From: Pseudarthrobacter sulfonivorans
Lineage (GTDB): Bacteria; Actinomycetota; Actinomycetes; Actinomycetales; Micrococcaceae
DNA length: 64,000 bases
Assembly: GCF_024391045.1 (NCBI RefSeq)
Contig: NZ_JANFCZ010000002.1
Location: 186,001-250,000 of the forward strand
Direction: 5' to 3'
The position numbers were made by a program, and so were the translations under genes. Positions 58,322 through 64,000 of the stretch are shown here, in pieces (the first letter of the stretch is position 1; each line of letters opens with the position of its first letter). Under the pieces are notes generated by a model. The model worked only from the letters and a program-made list of their open reading frames with translations, searched no databases and was not told the origin of the DNA.

Positions 58322-59725
58322 TCAGGCGCTAAGCTCAGCTTCCAGCCGCTCAAGATCGGCGACGACGGCGGCGCGCTTAGGTGAGCGCGGCGGCAGCAGC
58401 TTCAGGGCGGCAGTCCGGACGTCGACGTCGTCCCTTGCCTCCGGAAGCGCCGCATACTTGAGCAGCGTCTCGGCGCTGCCGTCGGTCAGCACCGCTTCCC
58501 GCATAAGTGACGAGACCCTGGCGCGCAGGTCGATGATGCCCGGCGCCTCGGAGCGCGGCAGCACTGCGCCCCGGTAGATTTCAAGCGCAATGCGGTGGGC
58601 GCCGCGCTGCAGGCAGTTCAACACCTGGCCGCTGTCCGGGACCAGGTCCATGCTGAGTTTGTAGGGCCGGGATCCGGGGACGGCGGCCGGGTTGAGCTGC
58701 TGCAGGATTTTGCGCAGCCGGACCATTTCGGCGCGGAGTGTCATGGCGGACCCGTCGCCCGGGTAGAGCAGCACACACAGCTCCTCGGCGCTCAGGCCGT
58801 CAGGGTGGGTGCTGAGGAGGGCGAGGATTTCGCTGTGCCGGGCGGACAGCGCCACCGTTTTGCCTTCGATGCTGAGCAACGCCTGGTCGCGGCCCAGCAG
58901 CTGGAGGCTGTTGCGGTAGAGGCTGCCTTCCTTCACACCGCCGGTGCCCGCTCCCCCGGCCCGCGCCGAACCTGCCCCCGGCGGCCGTGAGCCTGACGCG
59001 GTGGTGGAGTTCCGGCGTCGTGCAGGCCGGCTGGCGAGGTTTGCCGCGAGCTGCAGCCGCTCCACCCGGAGCTGCGCCTGCGCGGCGGCGACCGTGGCTT
59101 CCACGAGCGACAGGGTATGGGGCGCCACCGCGCTGGCTTTGCCCGTGATGTCCACAACGCCCAGCAGCGCGCCGGAATCCGGATCATGGAACGGAACGGC
59201 CGTGCAGCTCCACTCGTGCACGGACCGCTGGTAGTGCTCAGCCCCGGAAATCTGGATGCCCCGGCCCAGGGCGAGGGCAGTTCCGGGAGCGCTGGTGCCC
59301 ACTGTGGCCTCCGACCAGTCGGCGCCCGGCACAAACATCATCCCTTCGGCACGGCGCTGCAGGGCCGGATCGCCTTCCACCCAGAGCAGCCGGCCCACCT
59401 CGTCCCCCACCGCAACGAGCAGTCCGCTGTCGTGGCTGGGCAGGACCAGGAGCTTGTGGATCACGGGCATGATGCTGGCGAGGGGGTGCTGCCGCCGGTA
59501 ATCCTCGAGCTCGTCAGTGTCCAGGGCCAGGGGCGCTTCGGGGTTGTCCGGGTTGGCCTGCAACCGGGCGGACCGCTGCCAGGATTCCCGGATGAGGTTG
59601 CGCAGCCCGGGCAGTTCCGGGGCGCCCGGAACCGCAGGGGCGTCGAGCTGCTCGTGCCCGGCCAGGGCATACCGCTGGGCCAGCGCCGACGCGTCGCCGC
59701 CGCCCGGCGGGTTGAGGTTCTTCAT
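58322..59725 (-). CDS. GAF-domain transcriptional regulator (AcoR-like, no sigma-54 domain)
   Basis: A 467-residue regulator. Seen: N-terminal NLIRESWQRSARLQANPDN and a GAF sensor (about 100-215: LLVAVGDEVGRLLWVEGDPALQRRAEGMMFVPGADWSEATVGTSAPGTALALGRGIQISGAEHY, then DPDSGALLGVVDITG), a Gly/Ala linker, and a C-terminal winged helix (about 285-360: LSARHSEILALLSTHPDGLSAEELCVLLYPGDGSAMTLRAEMVRLRKIL). The AAA+ sigma-54 domain of true AcoR is absent. Related proteins switch on acetoin/alcohol/aldehyde genes, so the adh-ald unit is its likely target. It lies 20 bp downstream of fprA on the same strand. Confidence 0.85.
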   Translation of the reverse strand: MKNLNPPGGGDASALAQRYALAGHEQLDAPAVPGAPELPGLRNLIRESWQRSARLQANPDNPEAPLALDTDELEDYRRQHPLASIMPVIHKLLVLPSHDSGLLVAVGDEVGRLLWVEGDPALQRRAEGMMFVPGADWSEATVGTSAPGTALALGRGIQISGAEHYQRSVHEWSCTAVPFHDPDSGALLGVVDITGKASAVAPHTLSLVEATVAAAQAQLRVERLQLAANLASRPARRRNSTTASGSRPPGAGSARAGGAGTGGVKEGSLYRNSLQLLGRDQALLSIEGKTVALSARHSEILALLSTHPDGLSAEELCVLLYPGDGSAMTLRAEMVRLRKILQQLNPAAVPGSRPYKLSMDLVPDSGQVLNCLQRGAHRIALEIYRGAVLPRSEAPGIIDLRARVSSLMREAVLTDGSAETLLKYAALPEARDDVDVRTAALKLLPPRSPKRAAVVADLERLEAELSA

Positions 59726-59745
59726 TGAACTCCCTCGAACTCGGG

Positions 59746-61191
59746 TTAGGTGCGGGAAATGTTGACCATTTCCTCGCGCGGGACTACTTTGATGCGTTCG
59801 CGTACGACGCCGGCAGTCCCGTCGTCGCCGATCCATTCGGCGCCGAGGGCTGCTTCGTGTGCATCGAGCTTGATCCAGCCCTCCCACGTGGTGAACTCAA
59901 TGCCGCGCTCGTGCAGCAGATCGATGATGGCCTGCGGATCCGGGTTCTGGGCCGGGGGCAGGGTTAGCCGGTCCTCCAGCAGGAACCCTATGGTCTCCAG
60001 GGCATCGCCCTTGGTGTGGCCGATCAGGCCCACCGGTCCGCGCTTGATCCAGCCTGTGGTGTAGATCCCCGGCACGGGGTTGCCGTCGGCGTCCAGAACC
60101 CGGCCGCCCTCGTTGGGGACCACACCGCGTTTGGCATCGTATTCGAGCTCGTCCAGCGGCGAGCCGTGGTACCCGATGGCGCGGTACACGGCCTGGACCG
60201 GGTAGTCCACAAACTCACTGGTCCCCTTGACGTTGCCGGTCCCGTCAAGCTCCATCCGCTCAAACTTAATGCCGGCCACCTGACCCGACCCGCCGTCGGT
60301 CCGCTCGCTCCCGTATATCTCAATGGGGCTGTGCAGGAAGTGAAGGTGCAGGCGGCGGGACGACGGTTCTTCCGCCTCGGCGTGCTCCTCCACCAGCCAG
60401 TTGGTGAGGGTGTTGACCATGGTCTTGATCTGGTTGTTGCTGCGGATGGCGTCATCGGAAGCTTCGTCGAATTCGAAGTCCTCCGGGTACAGCACAATGT
60501 CCACGTCCTTCATGTGGCTCAGTTCGCGCAACTCCAGCGGAGTGAACTTCACCTGCGCCGGACCGCGGCGGCCGAAGACGTGGACGTCGGTGACGGGCGA
60601 GTTTTTCAGGCCGGCGTAGACGTTGTCCGGGATCTCGGTGGTGAGCAGTTCATCGGCGTGCTTGACCAGCATCCGGGCCACGTCCAGTGCCACATTCCCG
60701 TTGCCGATCACGGCAATTTCCTTGGCGTCCAGGGGCCATTCGCGGGGAACATCGGGATGACCGTCGTACCAGGACACAAAGTCAGCACCGCCGAATGAGC
60801 CGGCCAGGTCGATCCCGGGGATGGGCAGGTCCGCGTCCTTGATGGCGCCCGTGGAGAAAATCACGGCGTCATAGAAGGCCCGGAAGTCATGCAAAGTCAG
60901 GTCCCGGCCATAGGTGACGTTGCCCAGGAAGCGGATGTCGCCGCGGTCCAGGACCTTGTGCAGGGCGTTCACGATGCCCTTGATGCGGGGATGGTCAGGC
61001 GCCACGCCGTAGCGGATCAGGCCGTACGGCGCCGGGTAGGCCTCGAACAGGTCGATGCTCACCTCGAAGTCGCCGTCCTTGACGCCGTTGGACTTGGTCA
61101 GGATGTCCGCCGCATACACCCCTGCCGGCCCGGCACCCACAATGGCAACGCGGAGTGGACGCTTGGAGGTGGTTTCGCCTGGGTTGGACAC
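59746..61191 (-). CDS. fprA: Ferredoxin/flavodoxin-NADP+ reductase (FprA-like)
   Basis: A 481-residue flavoprotein with two dinucleotide-binding folds. Seen: FAD motif RVAIVGAGPAGVYAADIL (about 14-31), PYGLIRYGVAPDHPRIKG, NADP motif EIAVIGNGNVALDVARMLVK (about 155-174), and IYTTGWIKRGPVGLIGHTKGDALETI. It moves electrons between NADPH and ferredoxin. It matches the actinobacterial adrenodoxin-reductase type. The GTG start at 61191 has AGAAGG upstream; two copies of AATACGGAGTA (61207 and 61222, 15-bp period) are the only upstream repeat. Confidence 0.93.
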   Translation of the reverse strand: MSNPGETTSKRPLRVAIVGAGPAGVYAADILTKSNGVKDGDFEVSIDLFEAYPAPYGLIRYGVAPDHPRIKGIVNALHKVLDRGDIRFLGNVTYGRDLTLHDFRAFYDAVIFSTGAIKDADLPIPGIDLAGSFGGADFVSWYDGHPDVPREWPLDAKEIAVIGNGNVALDVARMLVKHADELLTTEIPDNVYAGLKNSPVTDVHVFGRRGPAQVKFTPLELRELSHMKDVDIVLYPEDFEFDEASDDAIRSNNQIKTMVNTLTNWLVEEHAEAEEPSSRRLHLHFLHSPIEIYGSERTDGGSGQVAGIKFERMELDGTGNVKGTSEFVDYPVQAVYRAIGYHGSPLDELEYDAKRGVVPNEGGRVLDADGNPVPGIYTTGWIKRGPVGLIGHTKGDALETIGFLLEDRLTLPPAQNPDPQAIIDLLHERGIEFTTWEGWIKLDAHEAALGAEWIGDDGTAGVVRERIKVVPREEMVNISRT

Positions 61192-61351
61192 CGGGAGCCC
61201 TTCTGGAATACGGAGTACTGAAATACGGAGTATGCGCCACAGCGCACAATGCAGAGTGTCCCCAGTCTAAATGTCCGGCGCGTGCGGCACGGCAGGAATT
61301 CACAGCAGACATTCAGCTTTCGTCCAGCTTTCCTTAACCTTCACCACCCCG

Positions 61352-61363
61352 ACCGTTAACGGT
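61352..61363. promoter_or_regulatory. 12-bp palindrome in the fprA / 61427 divergent gap
   Basis: ACCGTTAACGGT is a perfect palindrome, 64 bp from the downstream start. Chance alone could produce one like this; listed as a candidate operator. Confidence 0.4.
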
Positions 61364-61426
61364 GCGGCCTGAGCGTTATCACGACCGCGTGCGCGGCGTC
61401 CAGTCACAGGATTCTGGGGAGCCACC

Positions 61427-62086
61427 ATTTCCAATGAACGTATTTCCTTCACGTCTTTTGTAAGCCAGGCCCATCCCGCGGCGACCCGCTGGAAGGAACG
61501 CGAATTGGGCATCTTCGGCGGGACAGTGCAACAGTCGCACGTTTCCGCGCTGGCGTCGCTCAGCACCAGGCAACGGCTCAGCCAACCCGTCGGCCTGCCG
61601 GGTGGCCTGCCGGCGCAGGCGCCGCGCGTGCCGGCCGCCCATCAGCTGGTCCGCCGCATGGACCACTTCAACCAGCCGCTCGTGGTCTGGCGCCTGATCT
61701 CCGGCAACCACCGGGAACTCGGGCGCGGAGTCGGACTGTTCCCCAGCCACGCGGCAGCCGCCGCCCACGCCTCCGCTGCGCAGGGTGCCTCCGAAGAACT
61801 GCTGATCACCTTCGTTCAGAGCCAGCCGGCCCGGGGGTTCGCGTGGTACGCCACCTTCCGGGAACGCCCCGTCCTAATGGCGAGTGCCTGGTACCCCACC
61901 ATCCGCGACCGGGACCGCAGCGCCCACGCTGCGCTCGACCTGCTCGGCGGCGCGCGGCTCCTTGAATCCGTTATCCGCCACGGGCACCGCCATCTTCCGG
62001 TTGAGCTGACCGCCAACCCGCAGCCCGCAACGGCCGAAGGCCCGGAACGCTCGCCCCGTGATTCCGTGCCGGCGCTTTCACCATAA
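61427..62086 (+). CDS. Hypothetical protein, possibly with ATT start
   Basis: A soluble protein of 219 residues (if ATT 61427) or 193 (if TTG 61505). Coding character continues upstream of 61505 (ISFTSFVSQAHPAATRWKERE), and a GGGGAG sits five bases before the ATT, but no ATG or GTG exists in that frame after the upstream stop. TTG 61505 also has AAGGA in front. Seen: WRLISGNHRELGRGVGLFPSHAAAAAHASAAQ and FAWYATFRERPVLMASAWYPTIRDRDRSAHAALDLL, two segments that loosely resemble DUF1508-type repeats. No signal peptide. Function unknown. Its stop overlaps the PHO-box-like element of the next gene. Confidence 0.6.
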   Translation: MSNERISFTSFVSQAHPAATRWKERELGIFGGTVQQSHVSALASLSTRQRLSQPVGLPGGLPAQAPRVPAAHQLVRRMDHFNQPLVVWRLISGNHRELGRGVGLFPSHAAAAAHASAAQGASEELLITFVQSQPARGFAWYATFRERPVLMASAWYPTIRDRDRSAHAALDLLGGARLLESVIRHGHRHLPVELTANPQPATAEGPERSPRDSVPALSP

Positions 62087-62097
62087 GTTCACCTGCC
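62076..62097 (+). promoter_or_regulatory. PHO-box-like direct repeat
   Basis: TTTCACCATAA followed by GTTCACCTGCC gives two 11-nt units with GTTCACC-type starts, the layout of actinobacterial PhoP boxes. It lies 174 bp upstream of the PstS-like start and overlaps the previous stop codon. Confidence 0.6.
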
Positions 62098-62270
62098 GGC
62101 AGTTTGTTCTTAGCCAAGGAATACAAGGTACCGGGCCGTCCCGCCGCAGACTCATACCGGCCGGACCTGCCCGGACCACTCCCGGAAGCCCAAGAGCGCC
62201 GCACAGTCCACCCACGGCGCCGGTCCAACGCGCACCACATCCACCCGAACCTAAGATGGGGAATCCTGAC

Positions 62271-63389
62271 ATGAAATTGAAGTCCTTCCAGGCAGTCGGC
62301 GCCGTCTGCATCACGGCCCTGGCACTCGGCCTGATCAGCACCTCCAGCGCGTCCGCAGAGCCGAACACGCCGGACCGCGCCTTCGCCGCAGTAGGCTCCG
62401 ACACCATCCAGGACGTCTGGAACGGGCTGACAAACAGCGGCCCGGTCAAGTCAGTGGCCTCCTACGATGCTTTTGGCGTCCCCGCAGCCATTGTGACAAA
62501 GTCAGGTGCCACCCCCATCACCAGGCCGAACGGTTCCGGTGCCGGCGTCAAGGCCCTCAGCGCCAGCTTGAACCCGCTCAACCACGTCTACAAGGATTCG
62601 GCCAACAACTCCTTCACGCTGAAGCGGAACGACGTCGACATTGCCCGCTCCTCCTCCTCACCGAGCGTGACCGGCACCGACCTCACGTTCCTGCCGTTCG
62701 CCCGCGACGCCGTGACCGTGGCTGTCAGGGACTCCGCCAACAAGCCGCTGAGCCTGACCACCCAGCAGATCGCCAACATCTTCAGCTGCACCGCCGGCGA
62801 CGGCGTCACCATTGACGGCGCCACCGGAAAGCCGGTGTTCGGAGGGATGGCATTCACGCCCAAGCTGCCCCAGGCCGCCTCCGGTACACGTGGCTTCTTC
62901 CTCAAAGCCATCGGCGTCACGCCGAACACCACCTGCATCCCCGACGCCGAGCAGACCTACGCAGAAAACAGCGGAGCGGCACTGGTCAGCAACGGCGACA
63001 TCATCCCCTTCTCGGCCGCCCAGTGGATCGCCCAGAAGAACGGCGCCATGACCGACACCACGGCAGCCGGCCAGCTGCTGGCCGACATCGACGGGCTGAA
63101 GGCCGTTGATCCGGCCACCTCGGCCCCGGCCCTGGCCCCCGGCGACCTCTACGGCGACGCCACGGTGGCCCCTGCAAGCGGCAAGGGCACCTTTTCCCGG
63201 GATACCTACAACGTGGTCGCAAGCACCACGCAGACCAGCAAGCTGATCTACAGCACGATGCTCGGCAATGCCGTGTCCACCAACCTGAAAACGATTGGCA
63301 GCCGGACGGTCATCAACAAGTTCGGGTTCAAGACCCTCTCCTACGTCGGTGACTGGACGCAGGGCAAAAAATCCGGGTACACGAACTAG
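62271..63389 (+). CDS. Secreted PstS-like phosphate-binding-fold protein
   Basis: A 372-residue exported protein. Seen: a signal peptide (MKLKSFQAVGAVCITALALGLISTSSASA, cleavage about 29), then FAAVGSDTIQDVWNGLTN, ITRPNGSGAGVKAL (GSGxG anion-loop pattern) and LTTQQIANIFSCTAGD, which is the PstS-type LT-x-Q-x-A-x-IF block. No lipobox cysteine is evident, so it is secreted freely or bound otherwise. No pstC/A/B genes follow; the next gene is another secreted protein. Start ATG 62271 is chosen over 62256 because GGGGA lies eight bases before it. Phosphate binding is inferred. Confidence 0.72.
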   Translation: MKLKSFQAVGAVCITALALGLISTSSASAEPNTPDRAFAAVGSDTIQDVWNGLTNSGPVKSVASYDAFGVPAAIVTKSGATPITRPNGSGAGVKALSASLNPLNHVYKDSANNSFTLKRNDVDIARSSSSPSVTGTDLTFLPFARDAVTVAVRDSANKPLSLTTQQIANIFSCTAGDGVTIDGATGKPVFGGMAFTPKLPQAASGTRGFFLKAIGVTPNTTCIPDAEQTYAENSGAALVSNGDIIPFSAAQWIAQKNGAMTDTTAAGQLLADIDGLKAVDPATSAPALAPGDLYGDATVAPASGKGTFSRDTYNVVASTTQTSKLIYSTMLGNAVSTNLKTIGSRTVINKFGFKTLSYVGDWTQGKKSGYTN

Positions 63390-63418
63390 GCGTTGCATTC
63401 CGGAAAGTCCAAATTCCC

Positions 63419-63436
63419 GTTTACCAAGAATTTACC
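63419..63436 (+). promoter_or_regulatory. Second PHO-box-like direct repeat
   Basis: GTTTACC (63419-63425) and ATTTACC (63430-63436) are spaced by 11 nt, as in the unit at 62076. It lies 166 bp upstream of the start at 63602, behind the PstS-like gene stop. Confidence 0.55.
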
Positions 63437-63601
63437 CCGGATAGTGGATTGCTTTACTTTTCCCCGCCGGAAGAATGCCGTTGCTGAGCGAGACTGTTCA
63501 GTAATTCTCGGCGGAATTCCACGATATCGGCCGGGACACTTCCTTGCGGCCTCCCGGCCTAAAAACGCTCTGAGACAATCACCTGAGAAAGAGAAAAGAT
63601 T

Positions 63602-64000
63602 ATGGCTGACGCCACATCAAAGAAATCACGCCTGGGCCTGAACGCGACGGCGGCAGTAGCCGGTACCGCGCTCCTGCTGGGCGGTGGCATTGCAGTGGCA
63701 AACGCCACGCTGCCCGCCGGTTCAGCAGGAACCGTCACGGCCAACCCGACCAGCGGCGACTGGAGCACGGTGAGCCTGTCCGTGATGAAGCTGCACAGCG
63801 ACATGGTGTGCCCCACCACGGGCAACATCCTGGAAGGCGCCCTGATCTTCATGTCCGAGCCCGGGCAGGAGATCCAATCGGCGGCCAGCAACACGGTCGA
63901 AGCGCAGACGGTCTACCCCTTCACGCAGGACCCCCAGTACACGATGTCGCTGAACCCCAACGGCACCATTGCCGACGACAACACCCTGGAATCCGGCTTT
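63602..64000 (+). CDS. Secreted protein, N-terminal part (cut by window end)
   Basis: The first 133 residues of an exported protein: signal peptide (about 8-35: SRLGLNATAAVAGTALLLGGGIAVANA), then a mature region with SAGTVTANPTSGDWSTVSLSVMKLHSDMVCPTTGNILEGALIFMSEPGQEIQS. An Ig-like or surface-protein fold is possible but unproven. AGAAAGAGAAAAG precedes the ATG. The frame is open at the window end, so domains and any cell-wall anchor are unseen. Confidence 0.75.
   Translation, partial: MADATSKKSRLGLNATAAVAGTALLLGGGIAVANATLPAGSAGTVTANPTSGDWSTVSLSVMKLHSDMVCPTTGNILEGALIFMSEPGQEIQSAASNTVEAQTVYPFTQDPQYTMSLNPNGTIADDNTLESGF

Noticed and set aside
1..64000. CRISPR array, prophage or integrative element
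   Set aside because: No regularly spaced direct repeats with unique spacers, no integrase, no phage structural genes and no tRNA-associated duplication were found.

Overview
The window looks like chromosomal DNA of a high-GC actinobacterium, most likely an Arthrobacter/Pseudarthrobacter-type member of the Micrococcaceae. This is inferred from gene content, GTG starts, 4-bp ATGA/GTGA gene overlaps and actinobacterial-type regulators; no marker gene settles the species. I see no prophage, transposase, rRNA operon or CRISPR array. It is mostly an ordinary housekeeping and catabolic chromosome segment, and the less ordinary signals lie between the genes.

Layout. 1-5.4 kb: end of thyA, folA, a small membrane protein, asd, a winged-helix protein, murB and two hotdog (MaoC-like) dehydratase genes. 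5.5-12.9 kb: an ArsR regulator overlapping a SulP transporter, a CitE-like lyase, an aldo/keto reductase translationally coupled to a GH13 alpha-glucosidase, and a divergent ROK regulator. 12.9-16.8 kb: a CPA1 Na+/H+ antiporter split by one in-frame amber codon, an NAD(P)-binding protein, a RibD-like reductase and a YidC paralogue. 16.9-19.9 kb: tRNA-Met, tRNA-Thr and a DEAD-box helicase with a long leader. 20-31.6 kb: a MOSC protein, a YgiB/YgiC-like pair with an APC permease and a glutaryl-CoA-dehydrogenase-like gene, HxlR-MFS, cbs-metB, and an AlkA-like glycosylase. 31.6-37.9 kb: a Vsr/DUF559-like nuclease gene, fadD, trxA, an ABC exporter pair and a thioesterase. 38-46.5 kb: a LysM protein with a sortase-like C-terminus, a CBS-domain protein, tRNA-Tyr, yajQ, htpX, an MFS transporter, a hypothetical gene and Fur-katA. 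46.6-50 kb: an SsuABC-like importer with two different permeases. 51-57.4 kb: a KDG kinase/KDPG aldolase pair, an amino-acid permease, and an adh-DUF779-aldehyde dehydrogenase cluster. 57.5-64 kb: a lipoprotein, a GAF-domain regulator, fprA, and a terminal block of secreted/PstS-like genes preceded by PHO-box-like direct repeats.

Most notable. (1) A dispersed 63-bp palindromic element occurs five times, with 16-bp arms and a loop that is exactly 31 nt every time; two copies bracket the nuclease gene. (2) A second palindrome family has a 24-bp-arm copy after metB and a degraded copy embedded in frame inside a protein gene. (3) The antiporter C-terminal tail is separated by a TAG codon that is itself part of a perfect Shine-Dalgarno for the tail. 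(4) Two adjacent secreted-protein genes at the right end each carry an 11-nt-period GTT(C/T)ACC-type repeat, suggesting phosphate control. (5) Several strong operator-like palindromes sit at regulator or target promoters (ArsR, Fur-katA, ROK, thioesterase, ABC importer).
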